Source: JAHJQZ01 sp963676075 (lineage in GTDB: Bacteria > Pseudomonadota > Alphaproteobacteria > Rhizobiales > Devosiaceae). From it: 50,832 nt of DNA. A program made the translations under genes and the position numbers. Location: contig CAXXNZ010000034.1 in assembly GCA_963676075.2 (NCBI GenBank), positions 1-50,832 of the forward strand, in the 5' to 3' direction. The notes under the pieces were generated by a model, which was not told the origin of the DNA, ran no database searches, and was given only the letters and a program-made list of their open reading frames with translations. Below are positions 1 through 7,985 of this stretch, in pieces; position 1 is the stretch's first letter; each line of letters opens with the position of its first letter.

Positions 1-124
1 CATCGGCAAATACTACTACGGTCAGGGTTCGGCCCGCGCCGTCATCATCTGCATTTTCCTGTCGATCTTCACCTTCGTCTATTTCCGCGCCGCCAACCGG
101 CTGACCTCGGGAGAAGCCAAATGA
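1..124 (+). CDS. Sugar ABC transporter permease, C-terminal end (partial)
   Basis: Only the last 40 codons are present, in the frame starting at base 2. The translation ends in a hydrophobic helix (residues AVIICIFLSIFTFVYFR) followed by a short polar tail ending SGEAK, as expected for the last membrane helix of a MalF-type (CUT1) permease. The stop TGA overlaps the ATG of the next permease by four bases (ATGA), which indicates translational coupling. The rest of the gene lies upstream of the window. Family assignment rests on position and the hydrophobic end, so substrate is unknown. Confidence 0.7.
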   Translation, partial: IGKYYYGQGSARAVIICIFLSIFTFVYFRAANRLTSGEAK

Positions 125-979
125 AGAACGTCGCGATGATCGACCGCTACCGCTGGTGGGAAATGGCAGGCATCTATCTCGGGATCATCCTGTTCCTGAG
201 CTTCGTGCTGGCACCGTTCGCCGAAGGCTTCCTGGTCTCGCTCAAGCCGCTTTCGCACCTGTTCTCCTCGCCCTACAAGTTCTGGCCCGAGAACGGCTCG
301 TTCGATGCCTACATCACCATGTGGGAGCATGTGCCCATGCTCGGGATGTATATCTTCAACTCGATATTCATCTCCACCGTGATCACGATCGTGGTGCTCG
401 TCCTGGTGGTGCCGGCTGCCTATGCCTTCGCCCGCTTCAACTTCAGGGGGGCAGGCGCGCTGCTTGGCGGGTTCCTCGCCATCAACATGTTCTCCGGTGC
501 GGTGCTGCTGATCCCGCTTTACCGGCTGATCAAGGCGCTGGGACTTCTCAATACCTATTTCGCAATGATCGTGCCGGGGGTGGCTTTCCTGATCCCGACC
601 GGCATCTGGTTGTTGCGCACCTACATGCTGCGCATTCCGCGCGAACTCGACGAGGCGGCCTGGGGCCGACGGTGCATCCCGCTTCTATGTGTTCCGCCGG
701 ATCATCCTGCCCTTGTCGATGCCGGGCATCGCGGTGGTCGCCATCGCGACCTTCATCGGCGCCTATGCGCAGCAATTCATCTTCGCTTTGACGTTTAACG
801 CAAAGCAAGAGTTCATGCCTCTAGCCGTTGGGCTATTCGCCTTCTTTGGTCGCGAGCAGGTGGTGTGGAATGAACTTATGGCGGCCAGCTTCGTGGGCAT
901 CCTGCCGGTGCTCATCGTCTTCCTCTTCCTGCAACGCTATCTCGTCGCCGGCATGACCGCCGGCGCCGTGAAACAATAA
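121..979 (+). CDS. Sugar ABC transporter permease (MalG type), one frameshift
   Basis: Inner-membrane permease of a CUT1 carbohydrate importer. The N-terminal helix (IYLGIILFLSFVLAPF), the 'SLKP' segment and 'NSIFISTVITIVVLVLVVPAAYAFARF' type helices are typical of MalG-like subunits. The EAA loop, which docks on the ATPase, is split: residues up to DEAAW are in one frame and 'DGASRFYVFRRIILPLSMPG' continues in the next. One extra G in the GGGG run at 662-665 explains this, and removing it gives an uninterrupted 285-residue protein ending GAVKQ. The gene overlaps the preceding permease by four bases and is followed by the binding-protein gene. The break is probably a sequence error because both halves are fully conserved. 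Confidence 0.85.
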
Positions 980-1013
980 CCGAGGGGACGAAACAGAAAG
1001 GGACGAAACGACT

Positions 1014-2225
1014 ATGAAGACATTCTCGACAGTAATGGTCAGCGCACTCGCGCTGCTGGCCGCCACGTCAACGGCCGCTCTGGCCGAGGGCAAGACCATC
1101 TCCATGATCCAGTGCGGCGACAAGATCGCCGAAACCTACCCCGCACTGATCTCCGAGTGGGAAGCCAAGACCGGCAACACGGTTGAAGTCCAGCAGATCG
1201 GCTGGGCCCAGTGCCAGGACAAGGCGACCACGCTCGCCGCAGCCGGCGACCCCGTGGCACTCGCCTATATGGGCTCGCGTACGCTCAAGCAGCTGGCCCA
1301 GAACGACCTGATCATTCCGATTCCCTATACGGATGAGGAAAAGGCCTCCTACTATCCGCACATCGTCGACACCGTTTCCTTCGATGGTCAGCAGTGGGGC
1401 ATTCCGACGGCGTTCTCGACCAAGGCGCTGTTCTGGAACAAGTCCCTGTTCGAAAAGGCGGGCCTTGATCCGAATACGCCGCCCAAGACCTGGGACGAGC
1501 TCTACGACATGGCCAAGACCATCAAGGACAAGACCGGGGTTCCCGGTTATGGCCTGCCGGCAAAGACCATGGACAACACAATGCATCAGTTCCTGCATTA
1601 TGTTTACACCAACGATGGTCAGGTGATCGACGCCGATGGCAACATCGTGCTCGACAGCCCGCAGAACCTCGAAGCGCTCCAGTTCTACAAGAAGCTGGTG
1701 GACGTGGCCGAGGAAGGTCCGACCGCCTATGAGCAGGACGAGATGATCCACATCTTCAACGATGGTCAGATCGCCATGCTCGAACAGGGGCCGTGGCTCC
1801 GCGTCCAGGCGGCCGAAGGGCTTGACTGGGGTGTGGCAGCGCTGCCGACCGGACCGCAGGCCAAGGGCCCAGGCACCTTGCTGATCACCGACTCTCTTGC
1901 CGTGTTCAAGGGCTCGGGTGTCGAGGACGAGGCGATCGATCTCGCCAAGCTCCTGACCAACCCGGAAAACCAGTTCGCTTACGAGAAGATGCACGGTCTG
2001 ACGCCGATGCGTCCGGTCGCCGGCGTTGAAGAACTGGTCAAGGAAGATCCGACCTGGAAGCCGTTCCTCGATGGTATCGCCAATGGTGGTCCGGAACCGC
2101 TCATGACCGACTACAAAGGCATGCAGGACGCCTTCATCGAGATGGTGCAGTCCGTCGTCACCGGCCAGTCCGAACCTGCCGATGCGCTCAGCTACGCCCA
2201 GGAAACGCTGGAGTCGCTGGAGTAG
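1014..2225 (+). CDS. Extracellular sugar-binding protein of ABC importer
   Basis: Periplasmic solute-binding protein of 403 residues (family 1, MalE-like). The first ~24 residues form a Sec signal peptide (MKTFSTVMVSALALLAATSTAALA, shown here only as its hydrophobic character), with cleavage likely after ALA. The mature part has the usual pattern for this family: a two-lobe protein with 'GIPTAFSTKALFWNKSLFEKAG' and 'PKTWDEL' segments near residues 125-165 and a 'GPWLR' strand near 260. The ATG at 1014 is preceded by a purine-rich AAGGGACG. It lies downstream of two permeases and upstream of the ATPase, so it supplies the substrate to this transporter. The substrate cannot be read from the sequence; the neighbouring GH20 and amino-sugar genes suggest, but do not prove, an amino-sugar ligand. 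Confidence 0.9.
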   Translation: MKTFSTVMVSALALLAATSTAALAEGKTISMIQCGDKIAETYPALISEWEAKTGNTVEVQQIGWAQCQDKATTLAAAGDPVALAYMGSRTLKQLAQNDLIIPIPYTDEEKASYYPHIVDTVSFDGQQWGIPTAFSTKALFWNKSLFEKAGLDPNTPPKTWDELYDMAKTIKDKTGVPGYGLPAKTMDNTMHQFLHYVYTNDGQVIDADGNIVLDSPQNLEALQFYKKLVDVAEEGPTAYEQDEMIHIFNDGQIAMLEQGPWLRVQAAEGLDWGVAALPTGPQAKGPGTLLITDSLAVFKGSGVEDEAIDLAKLLTNPENQFAYEKMHGLTPMRPVAGVEELVKEDPTWKPFLDGIANGGPEPLMTDYKGMQDAFIEMVQSVVTGQSEPADALSYAQETLESLE

Positions 2226-2244
2226 TCTCCAGCTAACGATCCCT

Positions 2245-2271
2245 GCCGTCCGGGGGCTTTCCCCGGACGGC
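2245..2271 (+). terminator. Intercistronic hairpin after the binding-protein gene
   Basis: Perfect 11-bp inverted repeat (GCCGTCCGGGG / CCCCGGACGGC) with a 5-base loop GCTTT, 19 bases after the binding-protein stop and 27 bases before the ATPase start. There is no T run. In binding-protein operons such hairpins typically stabilise the upstream mRNA and reduce read-through into the ATPase gene; that role is inferred. Confidence 0.6.
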
Positions 2272-2298
2272 ACCCAATTCCAGATCCAGGAGGCTCAT

Positions 2299-3447
<1,149 letters not shown>

Positions 3448-3479
3448 AGCAGGTCATTCTCGAACGGAATCACCCTTTG

Positions 3480-3638
3480 CTTCCCTCCTCTTGATGGGGA
3501 GGGTGGCTCGACGAAGTCGAGTCGGGTGGGGTGGAGCCACAGGCGCGGAGCGTGGGGCCTTACCCCCACCCAGGCTCACGACGGACTTAGCAAGGGCTAA
3601 GTCCTGTTCGCCGTCCCTCCCCACGAGGGGGAGGGAAG
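3480..3638. repeat. Long interrupted palindrome, intergenic repeat
   Basis: The 305-base gap between the ATPase gene and the convergent MlrC gene holds no gene. It contains a long inverted structure whose ends (CTTCCCTCC...GATGGGGAGGG at 3480-3503 and CCCTCCCCACGAGGGGGAGGG at 3615-3635) are near-complementary. The interior holds further short inverted segments (CTCGACGAAGTCGAG, GACTTAGCAAGGGCTAAGTC). This pattern is familiar as a dispersed intergenic repeat in Hyphomicrobiales. It may also serve as a bidirectional terminator between the convergent genes. Confidence 0.65.
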
Positions 3639-3752
3639 CCTCGCGGCTGTTTCCGTCGCAAGCTGACAGCCTAGAATTGCTCTTCAACAAATTTCCGGCG
3701 GCGTACAGGGGTGCGCCGCCGTTGCTTTTTTCCGATAGGGTCTCCGATCAGC

Positions 3753-5213
3753 CTAGCCGAACGGGTTCTCGATCATCGGCCAGATGTCGCGCCTGACCTT
3801 GCGGTAGGCGTTGGTTGCCGGTGTGTTGGGGTAGGGGTGCCCGGCCGCGCACCAGATGATCTCGGCGGCAAACTGGCTGAACGAGGCGTGGAAATGGTTG
3901 GTCGATTTGACCACCAGCAGGCGCTTTTGCTCCGGATCGATGCCCATCACCTCGAAGACGGTGCGGTCGTAACACTGGGCCCGAACGGTGTTGAGAATGA
4001 CCTCCACACCCTCGAAAGCGATCAGGGCACAGTCGCCGAACAGAACCTCGGACTGTCCGAAGCGCGTGCGTGCGTCTGCAACGATGCGCTTGATCGTGAC
4101 CATCCTGTCGACGGGATTGCCGGTTCCCGGGGCCGATTTGGCGCCGAAGCGCAACGGGATTTCCGCGCCTTCGCCGGCGGCGACGCAGATCTGCACCGCG
4201 ACCGGGTCCCAGATGGTGCCAAACGCGGCGTCGGTGATGCCACGTTCCAGTATCGCATCGAGCAAGACCGTCGCGTCGCCGGCGGTGCCGCCACCCGGAT
4301 TGTCCCACATGTCGGCGATGACCACGGGCCGGCCGCTGGCGCGTTCGAAGCGATCGAGTGCATCCTCGACCGTCGCCTGTTCCATCATCACCTTGCCGCG
4401 CAGGGAAAACACCTCGCGCCCAAGGCGCTCGGCCAGTGCCGCGCCATAAGCAGCATCGTTGTCGGTGACGACGATCATCTTGGTGCCCATTTCCGGCACG
4501 TCGCCGGCCATGAAACCATGGATGAGCGAGACGGACAGCACTTTCGGGTCGGTGCGCTCGATGTCGAGCATCCTGTCGACAAACCCGCGCATCGGCTGTT
4601 TCGACGTCGGGAAAACGTCGATCATCCGGCAGTCGAAAACCGACATGACAGGCGAGACGGCGCCGGTCAGGCGCTTGACGACGATCTCCCAGAGGTCTTC
4701 GGCGCGGGCGACGAAATCGGTGTGCGGGAACTCCTTGAAGGCGACGAACCAGTCGGCGGCGGCGACGCGCTTTGCCGTCAGATGCGAATGCGGATCGAGT
4801 TCGGCGCACACCGGAATGTCCGGTCCGACAATGTCGCGGATGCGGGTCAGCAGATCGCCTTCCGGATCGTCGTAGCCGGCGGTGGTCATGGCGCCGTGCA
4901 GGCCGAGAACCACGGCGTCGACGGGCAGGGCGGCGCGCAACTGGTCGAGGATTTCGTCACGCAAGCCTTCAAACGTATTGCGATTGACCAGACCCGCAGG
5001 GTCGGCCCAGGTGGCGGTGCCTTCGATCAGCTCCCAGCCCTGTTCGTGGCACACCCGCCGCCCGACCGTAATCGGGGCAGTGCACAGCGTCGGGGTGTCC
5101 GGATGCATGCCGGGTGGAGCGTAAAGCGAATCCTCGAAGGCGCGCCGGTCGATGGCGATGGGCGAAAAGGTGTTGGTCTCGGTGGCGAGAGCCGCTGTGA
5201 ATATCCGGACCAT
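3753..5213 (-). CDS. M81 family metallopeptidase (MlrC/microcystinase-C-like)
   Basis: Predicted zinc-dependent hydrolase of 486 residues with the MlrC N-terminal domain (from MVRIFTAALATETNTFSP) followed by the MlrC C-terminal domain. Visible hallmarks are the GLHGAM segment, 'DPHSHLT' (putative metal-binding Asp/His), 'SLIHGFM', the strongly conserved 'DMWDNPGGGT' and 'KSTNHFHASF'. Family members hydrolyse small peptides or related amide substrates, but most bacterial homologues outside microcystin degraders are uncharacterised. I chose the ATG at 5213 because it starts the conserved strand and lies one base after the TGA of the upstream gene (TGAGATG), showing translational coupling with the NTF2-like gene. 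It is convergent with the sugar transporter and sits beside an amino-sugar/D-amino-acid cluster, so a peptide- or glycopeptide-derived substrate is plausible. Confidence 0.88.
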   Translation of the reverse strand: MVRIFTAALATETNTFSPIAIDRRAFEDSLYAPPGMHPDTPTLCTAPITVGRRVCHEQGWELIEGTATWADPAGLVNRNTFEGLRDEILDQLRAALPVDAVVLGLHGAMTTAGYDDPEGDLLTRIRDIVGPDIPVCAELDPHSHLTAKRVAAADWFVAFKEFPHTDFVARAEDLWEIVVKRLTGAVSPVMSVFDCRMIDVFPTSKQPMRGFVDRMLDIERTDPKVLSVSLIHGFMAGDVPEMGTKMIVVTDNDAAYGAALAERLGREVFSLRGKVMMEQATVEDALDRFERASGRPVVIADMWDNPGGGTAGDATVLLDAILERGITDAAFGTIWDPVAVQICVAAGEGAEIPLRFGAKSAPGTGNPVDRMVTIKRIVADARTRFGQSEVLFGDCALIAFEGVEVILNTVRAQCYDRTVFEVMGIDPEQKRLLVVKSTNHFHASFSQFAAEIIWCAAGHPYPNTPATNAYRKVRRDIWPMIENPFG

Positions 5214-5214
5214 C

Positions 5215-5700
5215 TCAACCCATCGGGTTCGGCAGATAGCCCGAGAAGCCTGAAATCTTCCAGACCCCATCGACCCGCTTGCAATAATAGACCGTCTGCC
5301 AGTTCATCTTGTCGAAACCGCCATCGGCCTTCTTGATGCCGCCGTCGAACTTCTTGTGAGCCAGCGCCCGGTCGCCGAGGATCTCGATGACCTCGAGAAA
5401 CGTCGCCGCATGAATGGCCTTGCCGGGGTCTTCGGCAAATTCCTGTTTGGCGAAATCGTCGGCCTGGCGCAGCCATTCGTCGCGATAGGCGTCGAGCGTG
5501 GCGAAGGTCAGGTGCCAATCGTCGGGATTTGCTTCGTGGCGGCCGTCGACGCCGATGAATTCGTCACTGACGAAATCGTTTTCGATCATCGACCAGTCGG
5601 CGGCAAGGAAGGCGGCAATGTCACGAGCGACCAGCATGTCCCAGATCGCGTGGCGGTCGGGATCGGTCGTCGGGAAGGGGTTGGCGAGGGGATCGCGCAT
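5215..5700 (-). CDS. NTF2-like (SnoaL-type) protein of unknown function
   Basis: Protein of 161 residues starting MRDPLANPFPTTD. It has the look of an NTF2/SnoaL cone fold: an N-terminal helix with 'WDMLVARDIAAFLAADW', then 'FVSDEFIGVDG', a central helix region, and C-terminal strands with 'NWQTVYYCKRVDGVWKISGF'. This WKI-type end is typical of DUF4440-like proteins. No catalytic residue can be assigned. It is the first gene of a two-gene operon, with the MlrC-type peptidase starting one base after its stop, so the two products probably act together. Its promoter faces the ridA-like gene across a 111-base region with operator-like repeats. The assignment to the fold is fairly safe; the role is unknown. 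Confidence 0.75.
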   Translation of the reverse strand: MRDPLANPFPTTDPDRHAIWDMLVARDIAAFLAADWSMIENDFVSDEFIGVDGRHEANPDDWHLTFATLDAYRDEWLRQADDFAKQEFAEDPGKAIHAATFLEVIEILGDRALAHKKFDGGIKKADGGFDKMNWQTVYYCKRVDGVWKISGFSGYLPNPMG

Positions 5701-5701
5701 C

Positions 5702-5789
5702 GAAATTATTTACATCCGTTTTCAGAAATCTCTGGCAAAATTCGGCCGGATTTGCTCAACTGTCAATCTCAAACGAAAATAATTTACAT
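5702..5789. promoter_or_regulatory. Divergent promoter region with paired AT-rich operator-like sites
   Basis: Two near-identical motifs, GAAATTATTTACAT (5702-5715) and GAAAATAATTTACAT (5775-5789), lie at the two ends of the gap between the divergent NTF2-like and RidA genes. The second overlaps a possible -10 region downstream of TTGCTC. AT-rich GAAA-N-ATTT pseudo-palindromes are the usual kind of RpiR-family operator, and an RpiR gene lies in the same cluster. Binding by that regulator is inference. Confidence 0.5.
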
Positions 5790-5811
5790 ACCAGATCGGG
5801 GTGATTCCATC

Positions 5812-6198
5812 ATGTCAGGTATCAAGCGTTATGGCGCGGACAAGGCCGGCGCCGGCGGACAGAACCTGCCGTTTGCGCGCGCCGTCGAGGCCGACGGCTG
5901 GCTCTATGTGTCAGGTCAGGTGGCGATGAAGGACGGCGAGATCGTCGGCACCGGCATTGTCGAGCAGACCCATCAGGCGATCAAGAATCTCATCGCCATT
6001 CTCGACGAGGCCGGTTATGGGCTCGACACCGTCGTTCGGGTCGGTGTCTGGCTCGATGACGCCCGCGACTTCTGGTCGTTCAACGGCGTCTACAAGTCCT
6101 ATTTCGGTGAGCATCCGCCGGCACGCGCCGCCGTGCAGTCCTCGCTGATGGTCGACGCCAAGGTCGAGATCGACTGCGTCTGCTACAAAGCTCCATAG
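5812..6198 (+). CDS. RidA/YjgF family protein (enamine/imine deaminase)
   Basis: Small cytosolic protein of 128 residues in the RidA family. Seen motifs are 'LPFARAVEADGWLYVSGQVA' near residues 18-37, the 'Q...IKNLIAILDEAGYGLDTVVRVGVWLDD' helix and strand, 'FNGVYKSYFGEHPPARAAVQ' with the conserved Arg (PPARAAV) that binds the carboxylate, and the C-terminal 'VEIDCVCYK' containing the acidic residue usual at that point. Canonical RidA hydrolyses 2-aminoacrylate and other enamines released by PLP enzymes. A DSD1-type PLP enzyme downstream in the same cluster would make such an intermediate. The ATG at 5812 starts the first gene of the plus-strand cluster. The TAG stop is formed at the edge of a repeat element. 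Confidence 0.88.
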   Translation: MSGIKRYGADKAGAGGQNLPFARAVEADGWLYVSGQVAMKDGEIVGTGIVEQTHQAIKNLIAILDEAGYGLDTVVRVGVWLDDARDFWSFNGVYKSYFGEHPPARAAVQSSLMVDAKVEIDCVCYKAP

Positions 6199-6297
6199 AG
6201 CGTTTTCAGCAAAGGTGGATACCGGCTTTGCGGTTCGAAAACGCGACAAAACAATAAGTTAGGCCATTTCATTGTTTCCGTGAAACTGTGAAATGAT
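6196..6297. repeat. Rhizobial-type palindromic mosaic element, copy 1
   Basis: Begins TAGAGCGTTTTC in the RidA stop codon. Stem one pairs GCGTTTTC with GAAAACGC (6200-6207 and 6237-6244). A linker with CGACAAAACAATAAGTTAG follows, then a second palindrome around CATTTCA...TGAAATG. Two further full copies occur at 9903 and 26141 with the same order of modules, as in the A/B/C-type mosaic repeats of Hyphomicrobiales. Confidence 0.85.
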
Positions 6298-6323
6298 ACG
6301 GAACGCGCATCCCGGAAGACCGA

Positions 6324-7187
6324 ATGGATATTCTGGCGGCACTGCAGGAAGAAAAAGATGCACTGTCCCGTTCGGAACAGCGCATCGCCGAACTGCTGTT
6401 CGCCGAGACCGAGTTTGCCGTCAACGCCTCGATCATCGAGCTGGCGGCGCGGGCGGAAGTGTCGCCACCGACGGTGACGCGTTTCTGCCGGCGGCTCGGG
6501 TGCCAGAGCTTTTCCGAGTTCAAGGTGCGGCTGGCGCAATCGACTTATGTCGGCAGGCGCTATCTCACGCCCGACAATGCGCTTGGGTCTACCACGGAGG
6601 TGATCGAGAGGGTGATGTCGCAAGCGCAGACCGCGCTTTACACGCTTAATTCGACCCTCAACCCGGACTTGCTCGACAAAGCGGCGGAACTTGTGGCCGG
6701 CGCGGGCATGATCCACGCCTTCGGCTCGGGCGGCAATTCCTCGATGATCGCCGCCGAGATCGAGAACCGGCTGTTCCGGCTCGGCCTCAGGGTTGGGTCC
6801 TGCGCGGACCACAACATGCAGATGATGCAGGCCGCAGCGGCGCAGCCGGGCGATGTGGTCATCGCCTCATCGCTGTCGGGCCGCAATCTCGAATTGGCGC
6901 GGGCCCTGGCGATTGCCGGCGAATACAAGATAACCACCATCGCCCTCACGCGGCCCGGTACGCCGGTGGCGGAAGCCGCGCGCCTGGTGCTGCCGGTCGA
7001 TATCGGCGAGGGCACGAACATCCTGCGGCCCACTTCGGCGCGTTTTGCGTTCCTCGCCACGGTCGACATTCTGGCGACCCTGGTGGCGATGCGGCGTGGC
7101 GAAGCGGCGCGCGAAACGCTGCGGCGGGTCAAGCACCAGATGGTGACGTTCCGCGATCCGGACGACAAGGAGGTCCTCGGTGACTGA
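6324..7187 (+). CDS. MurR/RpiR family transcriptional regulator (HTH + SIS)
   Basis: Regulator of 287 residues. An N-terminal HTH_6 domain covers about residues 1-80, with the recognition region 'ELAARAEVSPPTVTRFCRRL' near 39-58. A SIS sugar-phosphate-binding domain covers about 120-260, seen in 'IHAFGSGGNSSMIAAEIENRL' and 'DVVIASSLSGRNLEL'. SIS domains of this family bind phosphosugars such as MurNAc-6-P or other amino-sugar phosphates. The gene follows a mosaic repeat and overlaps the next SDR gene by eight bases, so it is co-transcribed at least with that gene. Likely targets are the paired AT-rich sites in the 5701-5811 promoter region. Repressor or activator status cannot be told from sequence. 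Confidence 0.92.
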   Translation: MDILAALQEEKDALSRSEQRIAELLFAETEFAVNASIIELAARAEVSPPTVTRFCRRLGCQSFSEFKVRLAQSTYVGRRYLTPDNALGSTTEVIERVMSQAQTALYTLNSTLNPDLLDKAAELVAGAGMIHAFGSGGNSSMIAAEIENRLFRLGLRVGSCADHNMQMMQAAAAQPGDVVIASSLSGRNLELARALAIAGEYKITTIALTRPGTPVAEAARLVLPVDIGEGTNILRPTSARFAFLATVDILATLVAMRRGEAARETLRRVKHQMVTFRDPDDKEVLGD

Positions 7188-7953
7188 AACCAGAAATGTT
7201 GCCATCGTCACCGGCGCTGGCGGTGATATCGGCCGCGCCATCGCCAAGGGGTTGCGCGAAGACGGCTATGTCGTGCTTGCCGCCGACCTCGATCTGGCAA
7301 GCGCCACCGAAACCTCAGCTGGAGACGACGGGTTGGTGCCCTTTGCTGCCGACGTGACAGATACCGCATCGATCGCGGCCATGGCCGAGGCGGCGCGGGC
7401 GTTGGGAACGGTCTCGCTTCTCATCAGCAATGCCGGCGGCGCGCGCGCCTATTCGCTTGCCGAACTCGATGCAACCCGCCTCAGGGCCGATCTTGCCCTC
7501 AATCTGGAAGCAGCGTTCCTGTGCTTCAAGGCGGTCGACGAGGACCTGAAGGCGAACAAGGGCGCGCTGGTCAACATCGTCTCGGTCAACGGCATCGGCG
7601 TTTACGGCCATCCGGCCTATAGCGCCGCCAAGGCAGGTATGATCCAGTTCACCAAAATGGTGGCGGTCGAATACGGCAAGTTCGGCGTCAGGGCCAATGC
7701 GGTGGCGCCCGGATCGGTGGCGACCAAGGCCTGGCAGGACCGCACGGCCTCCAACCCACAGGTGTTCGAGGACATCAGGCGCTGGTACCCGCTCGGACGC
7801 ATCGCCGAAACCGTGGACGTCGCCAATGCCGTCAGGTTTCTGGCCGGGCCGGGGGCAAAGGCGATCACGGGCACCTGTTTGCCCGTCGATTGCGGACTCA
7901 CCGCCGGACAGGCCGAAATGGCCCATTCCTTTACCCAGTCGGACGCCTATTGA
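7180..7953 (+). CDS. SDR family oxidoreductase
   Basis: Classical short-chain dehydrogenase/reductase of 257 residues. The cofactor motif TGAGGDIGR is at about residues 11-19, and ADLD at the end of the second strand with an acidic residue favours NAD(H). The conserved 'NAGG' turn, the catalytic Ser in 'VSVNGIG', and YSAAK (Tyr and Lys) follow, and the C-terminus has 'PVDCG', the usual 'VDGG' strand. I chose the GTG at 7180 because AAGGAGG lies seven bases upstream; it overlaps the RpiR gene by eight bases, showing coupling. The substrate is unknown. In context it may oxidise or reduce a sugar or hydroxy acid produced by the cluster. Confidence 0.9.
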   Translation: MTETRNVAIVTGAGGDIGRAIAKGLREDGYVVLAADLDLASATETSAGDDGLVPFAADVTDTASIAAMAEAARALGTVSLLISNAGGARAYSLAELDATRLRADLALNLEAAFLCFKAVDEDLKANKGALVNIVSVNGIGVYGHPAYSAAKAGMIQFTKMVAVEYGKFGVRANAVAPGSVATKAWQDRTASNPQVFEDIRRWYPLGRIAETVDVANAVRFLAGPGAKAITGTCLPVDCGLTAGQAEMAHSFTQSDAY

Positions 7954-7985
7954 ACGGGGTCCGAACTTTGTTCATGGAGAGACAA

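Noticed and set aside
1068..2273. 401-codon minus-strand frame opposite the first binding-protein gene
   Set aside because: Shadow of a gene with a clear signal peptide and family pattern on the plus strand.
3480..3638. CRISPR or phage attachment structure in the palindromic intergenic stretch
   Set aside because: There are no regularly spaced direct repeats, no cas genes, no integrase and no tRNA nearby; the inverted arms fit a dispersed palindromic repeat.
3711..5336. Long plus-strand reading frame (541 codons) opposite the MlrC gene
   Set aside because: It is the antisense shadow of a strongly conserved metallopeptidase; its translation is Arg/Gly/Asp-rich with no family motif, typical of GC-rich third-position bias.
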